Shown here one piece after another: positions 1 through 14,200 of a DNA stretch of 64,000 nucleotides. A program made the translations under genes and the position numbers. The DNA is from Notospermus geniculatus. Lineage: Eukaryota > Nemertea > Pilidiophora > Heteronemertea > Lineidae. Positions within the stretch are counted from its first letter, which is position 1. Each line of letters opens with the position of its first letter. The stretch spans positions 170,577 to 234,576 of the forward strand of contig NMRB01000112.1 of assembly GCA_002633025.1 (NCBI GenBank), written 5' to 3'. Below the pieces are notes generated by a model. It was given only the letters and a program-made list of their open reading frames with translations. It was not told the DNA's origin and did no database searches.

Positions 1-799
1 GTACGAAAACTCAATTCGGTTATTACCTCCCGACCGGGAGTTTTTTCGATTGGGAGGTCACCTCCCGATGCGGCAAAAGTTCCTGACTGCTGAATGCACT
101 CTCAACTGCGTGCACAGTACACATGCCACATTTTATCATGTTTGGCCAGCTTTACCGGCATTCATTGATGACCATAATCCCAATATCACCCTTAAGTTGA
201 CATTTATTATATATTCTCGAAACTTTATTTACTCACTATCAAATAAATCGAGAAATTTTAAAAGACCTATAACATTGCGAATTGGTATATTCTCGATAAT
301 TACCATTGGATGAGGAGTGTACGCTTCGGTAAAGGTCGGAAATTAATGATGACGTCAGTAACTCGTCTAATGGTCTCAAGTGATCTTTATTTTAGTATCA
401 TTACTCCATTTGTCAGTGTTAAATATCAAATTGTGGTCATATATTCAATGCTTGTTCAAACATTGGATGTAGTAGCCTATGTTATCATTCTTATAGTACA
501 AAGCATTTACGTTTTGGAAATAAAAGATTTCTTTCATCGATCGCTTGAAGCCAAAATTTCGTTATATATACTGACGAAAGAGGTCGCTAGTGGTACTTCC
601 TAGAAAGTCCGTAAAAAATCCTGATTTTCCCCCCAAAAAACCCTATTTACTGGTGATAACCATGCAGAATATTGTGAATTCTGTGAAGGGCACTGCTCTC
701 GGTGTTGCAGAGTATTTCACTCCCGTTTTAAAGGTATTTCATGCCTGTACTGAATGAAATGAGAAAAAGACAGAAGTCAAGTCAAAAATCCCCAGCAGG
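1..799. other. Non-genic stretch upstream of large palindrome
   Basis: I see no supported gene here. The short open frames have no recognisable domains. The first 70 bases hold a small inverted repeat around 'cctcccgac..gggag' and 'gggaggtcacctcccg', possibly the edge of a repeat that begins before the window. Confidence 0.5.
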
Positions 800-1411
800 C
801 CACAGGAGGTTGGCTCAACCGAGGATGGCCCCTAGGGGTATATAAATAAGACAAGGACATCACGTTTTTTTCGACTTCTCACTTCAAGCCCAGATTTTCA
901 CAATAAAATATCAATATTTTCACAAAAACCTACCTTCACCGTAGTCTCCACATTGTATACTGTACATATCCACAGAAAATAATCCCAAAAAGTTCCTTTG
1001 AATAATTAAAACCGGCCGTTAATTAACATCGCTTCGGTGTGTAAGACTGGTTGGCAACCACCATGTTGAAATTCCAACTGTCCAAAGGCGATATGCAAGA
1101 CGGATTCTGATTGGCTGCATATCGCCTTTGGAATTTCAACATGGTGGTTGCCAACCAGTCTTACACACCGAAGCGATGTTAATTAACGGCCGGTTTTAAT
1201 TATTCAAAGGAACTTTTTGGGATTATTTTCTGTGGATATGTAGGCCTACAGTATACAATGTGGAGACTACGGTGAAGGTAGGTTTTTGTGAAAATATTGA
1301 TATTTTATTGTGAAAATCTGGGCTTGAAGTGAGAAGTCGAAAAAAACGTGATGTCCTTGTCTTATTTATATACCCCTAGGGGCCATCCTCGGTTGAGCCA
1401 ACCTCCTGTGG
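800..1411. repeat. Near-perfect long palindrome (~296 bp arms)
   Basis: The left arm (800-1097) and right arm (1116-1411) are reverse complements with an 18 bp spacer. On my read-through they differ only by two indels: about 8 extra bases in the left arm near 1076-1083 and a 6-base GGCCTA insertion in the right arm at 1243-1248. Each arm carries a TATA-like stretch (tatataaataag) pointing inward, so converging transcription could make a long hairpin RNA. It could be a foldback or MITE-type element, a very recent inverted duplication, or an assembly fold-back. Confidence 0.9.
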
Positions 1412-1915
1412 GCCTACCGTAGCTAGGCCTAGGCCTAGGCCGTGCGGTAGCCATAAGGGCCTAGGCCTACCGTAGGCCCCTGATCAATGATGGAATGGAT
1501 GGAGAGCTCTTCTACTTTGTTCCCTGTGTCTACTTTTACGTGTGTAGGCGTAACCATGGTCATGTGCACAGAGAAGCCAGTGCAGTGCATAGGCCTACAT
1601 GTGTGTGCGCGCTGATTGCCTTTTCCTTGCCGTGTGATTTGTCTACTTCGTCAGTTCATGATTGTGGCTACCGGCTGCGAAGTTACGACGCAATATATAA
1701 TTATTTAAGACTAGTCCCTAATAATAATGTGCAGCATCGGCCATATATTTCATAGATTCGGCATATTTTAGGCACGAAAATTGCACTCACAAAGTACGTG
1801 CTTCGGAGCTGTCGGTACAAACAACCTTCACCTGAATGCCTGAAGGACGGGTGTTGCTTACAACTTTGGACACAAGAGGGCAGCAGCTGACTGTTCCAGT
1901 TACATCTTGGCACTA
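1412..1915. other. Intergenic, TAGGCCTA cluster
   Basis: No gene is supported. Immediately after the palindrome, about 1415-1480 holds several overlapping AGGCCTA units in series; one more lies near 1590. The rest is unassigned sequence upstream of CHTF18. Confidence 0.5.
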
Positions 1916-2022
1916 GGTGGCAGCAGCTGACGGTGTCCGGATTCACTCTCCAGCACACGGTCAAACTCTCCGACTCCATGTGTTGGAGATTGGATTTCTG
2001 GACACCGTCAGCTGCTGCCACC
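1916..2022. repeat. 23-bp perfect inverted repeat upstream of CHTF18
   Basis: The arms 1916-1938 and 2000-2022 (core CAGCAGCTGACGGTGTCC) are exact reverse complements around a 61 bp loop. A further partial copy (GGCAGCAGCTGACTG) lies near 1879. The repeat ends about 130 bp before the CHTF18 start codon, so it sits in the presumed promoter or 5' leader. Whether it is regulatory or a small mobile element cannot be told. Confidence 0.8.
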
Positions 2023-2155
2023 TGTCGTCTGTTGGTAATCAGCGCGGCAGTTCGAAGTGCTCGCCGAGAAATCTTCGGAAAAAGTGACAAAAAACATTAT
2101 TTTGCGCACCTTATCTCAAATTTTGCCACTTATCAAGGGAAGAAGACTGTCAGCC

Positions 2156-2219
2156 ATGGAAGAGGATGAGTTTGAAGCGATGTTCGCTGATGAACTGGAT
2201 GCAATGAACGATTTGGAGG
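2156..2219 (+). CDS. CHTF18: CHTF18 coding exon 1
   Basis: It encodes the acidic N-terminus ending DLEG. The context AGCCATGG is a good Kozak site, and donor g|gtgcgt leaves phase 1. Confidence 0.85.
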
Positions 2220-5200
2220 GTGCGTCAGTGCATATCAGGCTCATGGTCATGCGGCGCCCCTGTGCTGTGTAGCTGTAGGGCCTACATGATGCATGCATGG
2301 GCTGGTGGTGTAACAGTAAAGAATATCCCCTGTAAAAAGTGTCCGCTCTTATTTTACCCTGGCGGATTAAGGTGCATGGCAATAGAAACCAAGGCTAAAG
2401 TTTAGAATCCCCGATCGGAAGTGACGTTACTCCATGGCACACAATGGAAATCCTATTGTACAATGCGGCTTATTTCAGTTCGGGAAAGTTCCAAAATTGG
2501 AAGCGTTTCCGACTTTGGAAACGTTTCTTTTTTTGGAAGCTATTTTCGATTCCAATATAGCGGGAACGTTTCCGAGTTTGGAAGCCAAGAGATAGAGATT
2601 CTGGCGGAACTGAGCCTTTTGATGATGATAATAGATGATTATCGATGATTGCAGCCAACTTACGCCAGCAATTCAGATTTCACGCCGTGGAATACAAGGT
2701 CACAGGTGCTGCCATCTGTTAGTGGAAAAAAACACTTCCCGATTTTTGCTTTTCATATCCCGATTGGGCCTAACGTGCAAGAAGGCCTACAAAGATTCCG
2801 ATATCGGAATCAAAAACCGCTTCCGAAAAAGGAGACGTTTCCAATATCGGAATCGCTGGGCTTCCAAAATCAGAAACGTTTCCAAATTTGGAACTTTCCC
2901 GAACTGATTTATGATTCCGCCAATCCCGATCGATGACCTTTTCCTTTCTGGGGGCACTGATCGGGGATTCTAAACTCGTTCCGAAACCAATTATTTGACA
3001 TTAGAATACATGTTCCGGGAAATCAGTGCATAAGCAAGTAAAGTGTCAAGTGGCCACCCCTTCCATAAAGAACAACAATGCATAAATAATTCCCTTTTCC
3101 AACGCATTTCAATGCTGAATGCATACAGAAATACGACTTGTGGCAGTGAGCGACTTACCAGTTCGGGGCTGGCTCACAGGAAGTTGCCGAATTGAGCAAC
3201 GGTTGCCACATAGGCCTACAGCAACGTTGCCAAATTTGCTGGTTTAATTACTCCAAAGTGAATGAGCTCATTCTTTTGTAATATTACAGGCTGTCCAGGC
3301 TCACCAGTTCCTAGGTCAAAGAAGAGCCTGGCTTTTACAACTCCAAAAACAAAGCCTAAAAGTCAAGAAAACCTGGATGACAGTCTATTGCCATCAATTG
3401 AGGAGAGCCCTGTTGCTGAGGTGAACGGTTCCAGTGAGAAACAAGACACATCCTTGGGAGCTCTCAGCTCTTCCTCACGGAAACGAAAGGAATATGAACT
3501 TTTTGGCTGCCTCTCTGATGATGAACCTGAAGATACAATGGATGGAGTTATTCTTCCTGATATTGGTATGTCATGCTCCTCACCTGTCTACAACAGTAGA
3601 ACCTCTCTATTGAGGAAACCAGAACCTTTTTTTCAGTCCTAATATCTTGCACATTTCAGAACCAAGGCGGAAGAAACCCAGGACACAAAATTCAGGAATC
3701 GTCTCCACTGCTGCACCGACAGCAACTGATGATGATTATTTTGATGACTTTGAGATTTCACCACCACCATCACCTGACAAGCCCAAGTCAAAGGATATCA
3801 GATCTTATAAGAAGAGCAAGACCATGTTTGATGTAGATCTGGGTTATCATGACAGGATCATGGCGAGTAAGTAAAATAGGTAATCCTAGGAATCAAGACT
3901 GATAAGTCTTGCACCTTTCACCACCACTATTAGCAGCAGTTGCAGTGTTAGCCAACGATGCACCTCTGGAGTGTATTCCTGTCTTTACTATTAAAACCTG
4001 ATTAGACATAAGATTACTCAGCCAGTTACCAGATAAACCAGACCTTTGTACCTCTTAACATTTATTTTTGATATGATTTCAGAATATGACTATGGAAGAC
4101 AGCATCTGTTGACAAGAATGCCAGACACTGACTTCGTCGGGATCACAAGCGCCAGGTCTGGTAGGCGGTTCTATCTGGCTCGAAAAGATGACGATGATCT
4201 GACGCAGGAGGTAAATGAAATTTATATGTGGCACTTGAATAACAAAGGGATAAATGATACCAACATACATGTAGTGTTTCAAGCAACTACCGGTAGGTTT
4301 TTATCATTTTGTACAGGTATTGTTCTCACTGTAGTAAAATGTGGTTCAGTTATGGTTTTATTCTGCTTATAGCAAAAGATGGTGGCAAGCGCATCTCGCA
4401 GTGTCCAGCTCCTCTCAACTCCATACTACCAGCTTAAGCTGCAAGTTGATGATGAGAAGAGAAAAAAGCTACTGGAAGAGTCAGAGAGGTTGACAAGGGA
4501 ATTGTTGAGGCGGTAAATATCTACAATTGAACTGCAAGGAAACACCTGGAGTTGTGTTCAATCTCTCCCATTCTGGAGGCAAAATCTCTTCATCAGATCT
4601 TAATTTTTTACTTTTTAGGGAAGAGGAAGAAGAAAATGAGACACCAGAAATAGAAGTCGAATCCAGGGATGAATTGGATTATAAACTCTGGGTTGAACAG
4701 TACACGCCAAAGGCCTATACAGATCTTTTAAGTGATGAGGTATTGCCGAATGCTTTGGTGATTTAATGCACCCCACATTGTCTGTACAGCCAATATTATT
4801 ACTTACCTTGCTGTATTTTGTGCTCCCCTTCAGTTCAACATTTCTGATGTTTCAAAAAAAATTTCATTTTCATTTCCAGAGCACAAACAGGACATTACTC
4901 AGTTGGATCAAGCTGTGGGATTATGTTGTATTCGGGAAAGAAAAACCCGTCAAAAAGGCTGCTAAAATTCATGTGAAACCAAAGCAGAAGGCAGACGGGA
5001 AGAAAGAATTTGTTAAGAGGGATTTTCGTAAGGAACAGATGGCAATGGAGGAGGAGCTAGACAGTCTGAGTCGACCAAAACATAAAGTTGTGATGTTGTG
5101 TGGTCCACCTGGTTTGGGGAAGACGACGTTAGCTCATGTGATAGCACGGCATGCTGGGTACAATGTCGTAGAGATAAACGCCAGGTGAAGATCTTTTGTT

Positions 5201-8200
5201 ATTGAAGCTGGAAGCTCGCAATAAATTCATGTCTGTCCAATGTTCCTTGTGAGATTGTCTCACTGACTGGTAAATTGGTAAGAGATGGTATGAGTTTGTT
5301 TGTCTTTCATTCTAAAGCTTCATCAATTCCATGCATTGTTCTTTTCCTCGTATTTTCCAGTGACGACAGAAGTGCTGAACTTTTCAAAAATAAAGTCGAG
5401 TCATCAATTCAGATGCAAGCTGTGATGGGCCAGGATTGCCGTCCAAACTGTTTAGTTATTGACGAGATTGATGGCGCTCCTACTCCTGCTATCAATCATT
5501 TAATTGCACAAATCAAGGCCGGCGAAGGGGACTCAAAGTCAGATAAAGGGGATAAAAAGAAAAAGAAGAAACAACCGCTGTTACGGCCAAGGAAGACGAC
5601 GTTAGCTCATGTGATAGCACGGCATGCTGGGTACAATGTCGTAGAGATAAACGCCAGGTGAAGATCTTTTGTTACTAAAGCTGGAAGCTCGCAATAAATT
5701 CATGTCTGTCCAATGTTCCTTGTGAGATTGTCTCACTGACTGGTAAATTGGTAAGAGATGGTATGAGTTTGATTGTCTTTCATTCTAATGCTTCATCAAT
5801 TCCATGCACTGTTCTTTTCCTCGTATTTTCCAGTGACGACAGAAGTGCTGAACTTTTCAAAAATAAAGTCGAGTCATCAATTCAGATGCAAGCTGTGATG
5901 GGCCAGGATTGCCGCCCAAATTGTTTAGTCATTGACGAGATTGATGGCGCTCCTACTCCTGCTATCAATCATTTAATTGCACAAATCAAGGCCGGTGAAG
6001 GGGACTCAAAGTCAGATAAAGGGGATAAAAAGAAAAAGAAGAAACAACCGCTGTTACGGCCAATTATTTGTATATGTAACGACCAGTAAGTAATTCCGTA
6101 ATCAATCAGCATCAAAAAGTCAGTATGGGAAAAATGATAGAAAATCCAGTCAGTTTGGGCTATGGGCTGTTAGAGTGGTGCAGTGGAAACATCTATTGCT
6201 TATCGCCTCTCAGATCCTTGGTTCAATTCCCAGTCAGGCCTGCTACTCATATGTGATGGAGAGGGTGAATATCTATAATGATTTAAGTTAACGAATCCTT
6301 TTGTTCATAATTTTATTAGGTATGCACCTGCCTTAAAGAATCTCAGACCTCTCTCCCTCATGCTGCACTTCCCACAAACCCTGGTGACCAGATTAGCATC
6401 AAGATTATTAGAGATTTCACGGACTGAAGGATTGAAAGCGGACATGTCGACGTTACTTGCCCTATGTCAGAAATCCGACAATGACATTCGATCGTGTGTG
6501 AATACTTTACAGGTAGGTTTAAGTGTGAAAGGAAAAATTATCCTAAGAAAAGTGTCCAGAAGCCTTGGTTCACCAGCATGCATGTACCGTGTAGTTCTTT
6601 GTAATCACAGCCTAATGCTTCATTATTTGTTACAGTTTGTGAAAGGGCAGAAACAAGTGCTGACCATGCAAGATGTACAGTCTGCCAGCATTGGACAGAA
6701 AGATTTGCATAAAAGTTTTATGGATGTGTGGAAGAGTATATTCACGTTACCTCGGGCTAGTAGGTGGGTACTTTTCCTCTTTCTGAACTATCTGTGTCAC
6801 TGACCATCTACAGTGATAGTTTTGTCGTCACAGATGTACAAGAAATATTTCAATCGTGGCGATCATGGTTTGACCTTGACACTTTTCATTGTTTATTCGC
6901 TTCAACTTCAACATTTTGTTTATAGGACACAGTATGTCAATCCTTATGACAGAAATACGGAAAATAGACGAGACTTGTCAGAAATGGTGAATCAAAATGA
7001 CACATCACTGACGTCTCGGTTCTTCAAGGTGCTAAGAATTGCACAAGCAACGGGCGAATATGAAAAGATAACACAAGGCATGTTTGATAACTATCTAGAG
7101 ATGAAGTTTAAGGACCCAAGGATGAATGCAGTAAGTGTCAGTTTCCCAATTTTTAGGTCACCTGGTGGACTATTGCTATTGCGCTGTGTGCTTCGTCAGT
7201 CATCGGCATCCATTTGTTATCACAGTTGATTCAAACAGGAGGAAAATCACGATACCTGCATTACAATGGGGCTCCACCCATTTTATTGTGTGCTTTATTA
7301 ATTTCTGTTCAACATTCACCCTTTTTTCTCAGATAAACAAAGTCAACGATTGGCTGGGTTTCATTGATCAAATCAACATGCGAATCATACGGAAACAGGA
7401 ATACATGATGATGGCCTACATTCCATTCTTGATGGTCTCATTTCATCTTTACTTTGCGGCTACAAGTATTCCCAAGATTCAGTATCCCAAGACAGCCTAT
7501 GAGGTAGGTAATCACCGGAGGACACTCTAGAATAACGAATACATTCCAGATGAATACACTCTAGAATAACGTTTTTGCATCCATTTTAATTCAGCAAGTT
7601 TCGCGTATGACGGTGTATTTTGTCCACGTCAGGTTTTCAAACAACTGAACATGATGTATTCCAGAACAATCTGAAGATGACGAAGTGTACCAACCTGGTG
7701 ACAGCCCTGTTAGAAGACATGGCCCCTGGCGTGAGACACTACCTGAATGGGCCGGCGATTGTCATGGATCTTTTACCACCGTTACTGGACATCATGCAGC
7801 CATCATTGAGACCAGTAAATACACATTACCTAATATTTCAAATATTCCACCAAATTTCAGCTCCTTGGAAACGGAGCCTGTGAAACCTTAACATATACCT
7901 CGAAATCCTACATAACACATCTGGACTGAAACTGGGAGGGCTCTCAGCAATACAGCAGCTCATTTGACCAAGGCTTTCCATTGGATGACAGTCATATTTC
8001 TGTGTATTAACCCATTCTTGAACTCACATTTCAGGTGAATACACAATTGTACAGTGCGAGGGAAAAGGCGGACTTGATGTTACTTGTGAAGATCATGATT
8101 GCGTATAACCTAACATATAGACAAGAAAAGTCGATGGAGGGCACATATAACTATATGCTCGAGCCGTGAGTCGTATTTTTAGGCATTTTGATTTCAAAAT

Positions 8201-11200
8201 GCCAAAGGAAAGATTCAGTTGCTTCTTTCGATTCAGCTCTCAATGCCTACTTCTATTTTTCGTTTACAACTATTTGAATGTCGGGTATCCAACATAGGGG
8301 ACAAAAAATGACACACAAAATGATAGTAAACATAAAGTTGTCTCCGAATTTTGCATATTTATCTTCCTCAGGCACTTTCTAGTAGGGATCCCTGAAGTGA
8401 TCTCTACTTCTGGGATCCCTTCTAGAAAGTGCCTGAGGAAGACCCCGATTAGGGTCGAAAATTGGAATGTTGGGGTGGCGCAGTGAGGACTTCAGCATCC
8501 ACCACCACCTTTGAGGTCCTGGGTTCGATCCCCAGGTGTGCCATGGCTTCATGTGTCAGAAATGTACTCATGGAGAATGAGTATATGTAAGGGAACATGG
8601 GCCTAACCTTTTCAGTCCTTATTTAGGCAAGTGGATGATGTTGTCAGATTTCCTGGCATGAAGCAGAAGAGGCAGATGACTTATGTTGCCAAGCAACTGA
8701 TTGCAAGAGAAATTGACTTGGAGAAGATGAGACAGAATGACAGAAGAGAGCCTTCTTTCCAAATGCCGTGAGTATGGATGTCTAGGCCAAGGTTGTGTAA
8801 ATGGATAAACTGGTAAAGTCTAGATTTCTATATGTAATGCCCCTCCCCTCCCCCCCCCCCCAATCAATTTTTCATCAACTTTTCCGAATATTCTGAGTAT
8901 TGAATTCTATCATTCATTATTGCTTCTCTAAAACTTGTTCATTGCAGGAATAAAACTGGTGCTAACAAGAAAGATGAGGCCAAGTTCATTTCAACCAAAG
9001 CACAGGTCGTTCCAAACCACATGAAAAAATTAGAACCGAAAGCTTTACCAACAGTGAAAGAGGTAGGAATAATTCAGCTGCTTCACGTTATTTTTTTTTT
9101 AATTTAAAAATGGTAGTATTTTTGGATATGTTGAGCTACTTACTGATATTCATACCACATGCCATAATTAACTGTTGTCATGTGCAATAATATCATGACG
9201 AACAAATGTAGACAAATTGTAAAAGTTATAGGCTCAAAAAAAAGTACCAGTACCGGTACATGGTTTTTTGCCCGCCCAATAAAGATAATTGATATTTTTT
9301 GTGTCTGTAATTTTATCAAGTAATTGCTGTATATCCCAGTTGAATATTAAATATGGAGTAGTGGTTTCGACGCTCATAGACAATTTTCCTCTCAGTAATG
9401 CAGTAAAGGCTCAAATGAATATAGTTAGTACATATTATTACTTAATCTTATTTTGTATATGATCACAAAATTCAATTGATTTTGATTAATTATCCACTTA
9501 TTTTCTTCCGTAATGGAAATACTGTTCTGTTCACTGTCAGATTAAAACTAAAGTAATTATGTTATTTGTTGGGAAACAATGAAAATTAAATTACCTTGTT
9601 TGTCCTTTGATGCTGGTTCTGTTTACCAACACTAGGTGTCAGTCCATTCCCGCCTGATTAGAGCGTACAAGCCAGTAGCTGAACGTCCTCAGGGCTCAGT
9701 TGTTGGTAATGGTATCATATCTGCTGCTGAAGCTGTTCTGCAATTCCACATCCAAATGTGGGACAAAGTCACCACTGTTCAAAATTTCAGCAGCACTGAA
9801 TACGAAAGCACATTCTTGAACACCAGTAGTCTCCCGGGGCAGCCGTAGTGCCGCCGCACCTCTTTCAAATCGCTGCGCCACTAACGTCTGCCACAAATAG
9901 CCAGGAATGTCATGTTTCGCCGCCAGGTGCCACTACCCAAGTGGGAATATTTTCACTTCGCGAATGGCCAATCACCGATCAGCTTACATCGGGTGTTCGG
10001 CACCTGTGTTACTGGGGAAAACAACAGCGTACAAATGCGATTGTGAAAAACCGAATGCATTGCTTGGTCACGTGGGCTGCTACAACGAATCAGGAAACGT
10101 CTATTAATGATTTACAAATCCATCTTTTCTGGCAGCGAAAATCTTGAGATTCCTCGGAGATTACTGTTTTCACTTAGCAAATGTCGGCAACGAAACTTGA
10201 TGATGACTCCTCCTCGAATATTCATGAACTCCCCTGACCGTAATGATATTTAAAAGGTTGTAATTCCTCACGAGATGTGCACTCGTCTTCATGAAATATT
10301 AAAACAATTTGGGAGAGGAAATTGGTTATGAAATGCAGTAAAAGGCATAATGGATCCACTAATTTGAAATTTGTTCACGTAATGGATTGGGTCAGATCAG
10401 AAATAGAATTTTATGGAATTTCTAATAGGTTCTATCAATAACTGGTTTGAATTTTCATATTAGTTGCTTCAGTTTTATGATTCATGTCCAATATCACTTG
10501 AAATGTCTGTAAAGGACAACTGAATGATTTCAACAATGCTACTTTTTAGGGAGTAGTGCAAACTCATTAATGTTCCCTATTAGGCTATTGGATTGTACAA
10601 ATAATATCAGTACTACTAGTATTTTAATATAAGAAGATACCGCCCCTTGCAATCTCTTGATTCAAGTAAGTACCTATTACGATTACCTGTGCATTAGAAT
10701 CACTAGAGGGCAGCACCGTAAAATGGAAGTCTTCGGTGTTCCTTTGTGGGGCAGTTCATAGAATTGAAGTTTCAATGCATTCCTGAAGTGTTTTGAAGTG
10801 GGTTCAGAAGACCTTATTCCAATGGCCTCCCATTCCATGGTCTCACAGATCCTTAAGTTGATTCACTATCGTTCCACCGTGCTTTAGCCATACAGATGGG
10901 AAATGAAACTAGTCAGATTACAGATCTGTGTGTGTATGTATTGTCCTACAGGATGTTAGTTGGCACTTTAGGGTGAAATGCACCCCTTGGAATGACACGA
11001 CCATGTCAACATGATCATGTATGAAATATCTCACCATAACCACGTTACCCTCATTACAGACCCATTATGGTTACCCTATGATGACATATGCATAAATAAT
11101 GCAGCTAAGGGACAGTGATGGCCACATGCCCAGCTCTGGACTAACGTTATGGCCGAAGACCACAGATTAAGTTAGCCAAGGCTTAACTAAGTTAGGAACA

Positions 11201-14200
11201 GATACATGTGATAAATTATGTAGCCAAATGGCAACATTGCAATTACTTTACAATAGGAATACTGTCATTTGTCTTTGGCGGTTTTTCTGTTCGTAAAACA
11301 GATCGACAGCTGGTACTTTCCCTTTAACTGAAGTTACTGCTACATGTAAGTAAACATGATTATGGGTCAGTGGTTTGCAATGATATTCTCTGTAGAAATA
11401 ACGACAATAATTGCGTGTGGCTATCCTATAATGACAAGAGAATCACTCACCGTAATGTTTGAACAGTTTCGACACGATCAGACTTCCCCACCCTAATGAA
11501 GATTATGATATAGTACTTTCTAATAATTATTCCAATCTCTGGTGCAAATAGTATTTAACCTGGCGGCCTGGGGGTTAGGTGTACACCAACCAACCGTGCT
11601 TATTCAAACATGTCATCGCCAACGGCAGGTCTAATCAACCTTCACTTCTGCTCAAAAATACATCGATTAATACCAGAACTAATGGATTATATAATTGACT
11701 CCATATCAGTAATTGTATGATCACAATTTAATTTTGGGGGCAGCCATGATAGGATACGGCCCATGACAGTAACGTTCAAACAAAACACCTCATCTTCCTG
11801 AATCAATTGTTGACTCGCGTACATTATTGGTCACCGTACATATTTGTTTTACCGCTGTGCTAGCTTTTGCGATTATCATCAGTTAGAATCCATAGGTCGT
11901 GGCTGTGCCAACGAGCGTTCTTACCCCAGCGCTAACTGATATTGCTTGCTATTGGGAGTTTCTGACAGAGCGTTAGGCCTACTGTGAAAGAATTTTGTAT
12001 TCTTAGGTTCTAAATCCGTCGCAGTATTCACGAGCGACCATTTTCTTCTTTTACTCTCATCTCTTTGGCTGATGTAGCCCTTCCTTGGGCTTGAAAGGGT
12101 TAATCCGTGATTTTTCGTTAATGTCATGAAATCAGGTTTACCTATTAATCAGGTAATACAGTTAACAATTGTGGCATGTTGTCACAAATACTGGTCATTA
12201 CTTTCGGCTGGTGAACACAGTAAAACCCATCACTCCATCCATTGTCCCAGCTTCCCCTGAGCGCTGAAGAAGACCCAAAGCTAACTGAGTGTGTTCCTGA
12301 GTTTAATCTCCTGGTTGGGTTTGCTTGGTCTATGGTGCGTTTCTAATTTGTGCTGTAAAACCTGAGGCCTGTTTCATAAAGTGACTTTAAGCTAATGGTA
12401 TCATTAACTTCAATGCATTTTCCATTTGGTTAAAGGTGAGAAAAGCACGTGTAGTGTCATCTTCAGAGGCACCGTACGATCTACAGCAAGTTTTAGGTGT
12501 CAGCGAGAAATGTCTGTCTGATTCAGTGATGATATTGATACACTCTTTGACAGCGTAGGTATCCTCCACGGCACAGGTTTCCTCCTACATTACATAAAAT
12601 TGCCCAATATTGCGTAATCAGCCAAATCAGACAGAACTGACGGCTCTCCATTCGATATTTGAATATGGTAAGAAAGGAAATTCATAAACATCAGCATCGT
12701 CCAAATAATGCTGCTGTCCTCTGAAATTGACATGGCCTGTAGTGCGATGGTAATCAGCACGCTACATTAAGTCCATAACACTATGTGTAGCCATTAGAGC
12801 GGTTTGGATGCCCTCCCCCTGGACACATGTAACGATCCGTTTTCTAACCAGATGCCCTCTGATGTCGATGATTTGTCATCAATTCGATTAGCTCCTTATT
12901 AAGTCCTGAGAGGTGATTGTCATTCTCCCGCATTCAGAGCCAACATTGCGTAAAAATTGCAGATTCATTGGATGTCTTCGTGGCGTCCCACATGTGTTGT
13001 CGCTGCAGGGAGGGACAGTGGCGTTGTGGTCGTTCTTGGTATGTGATGGCCAGGATCGGTGCCATCTGGTCTAGTTGTAGAGATACTGGTGCTATGCTAT
13101 GACTTCCCCCTCTCAAGAACCTGTGATGGTGCTATCATGTCTTTTTTTAGAGATACCGATGCCATCTGGTCTAGTTGTAGAGATACTGGTGCCATGACAC
13201 TCAAGAAGTTGTCGAGATACCACTACCAGTCATGCCAGTACCATGTCTTCCGGCTTCCCCCGCTCAAAAACCTGTGATGGCGAGGATCGGTGCCATCTTG
13301 TCTAGTTGTAGAGACACCAGTACCAGTAATATCATTCTTAGTCACTTTTTAGTGCCTCTTTCTCTCATATCAAACCTTTGTTAACGAAAAAATTATAATT
13401 TTCTCACTGACGGCGTCCTATTTCTAGACGCTAGTCACATGCCCTTATGAGATTATACTTGTGATTAGCAATCATAACAAATCTCTAACAAAGTTACCGA
13501 ATTATCCCCACGTCATCTATGTTTCACTCCTGCCGTTACCTTGAGATAATCAGTTACGCTGTCCCCTTTCTTAATACAGGTAGTGCTATGAGTATACATG
13601 CTTTCAATAATATAGTACTTTCAATAATATAGTACTTTCTAATAATTATTCCAATCTCTGGTGCAAATAGTATTTAACCTGGCGGCCTGGGGGTTAGGTG
13701 TACACCAACCAACCGTGCTTATTCAAACATGTCATCGCCAACGGCAGGTCTAATCAACCTTCATTTCTCCTCAAAAATACATCGATTAATACCAGAACTA
13801 ATGGATTATATAATTGACTCCATATCAGTAATTGTATGATCACAATTTAATTTTGGGGGCAGCCATGATAGGATACGGCCCATGACAGTAGCGTTCAAAC
13901 AAAACACCTCATCTTCCTGAATCAATTGTTGACTCGCGTACATTATTGGTCACCGTACATATTTGTTTTACCGCTGTGCTAGCTTTTGCGATTATCATCA
14001 GTTAGAATCCGTAGGTCGTGGCTGTGCCAACGAGCGTTCTTACCCCAGCGCCACACTGATATTGCTTGCTATTGGGAGTTTCTGACAGAGTGATACTGTG
14101 AACGAATTTTGTGTTCTTAGGTTCTAAATCCGTCGCAGTATTCACGAGCGACCATTTCCTTCTCCTTTTACTCTCACCTCTTTGGCTGATGTAGCCCTTC

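Noticed and set aside
1701-2090. 129-codon minus-strand frame in the CHTF18 promoter
   Set aside because: It runs through the inverted repeat at 1916-2022 and has no domain; treated as a shadow.
6832-6925. Extra CHTF18 exon after tcgtcacag at 6832
   Set aside because: In the required phase it meets a stop quickly, while the acceptor at 6924-6925 joins cleanly.
8470-8543. Functional tRNA gene
   Set aside because: A and B boxes are present, but the stems do not form a proper cloverleaf and similar units recur as dispersed repeats, so it is called a SINE.
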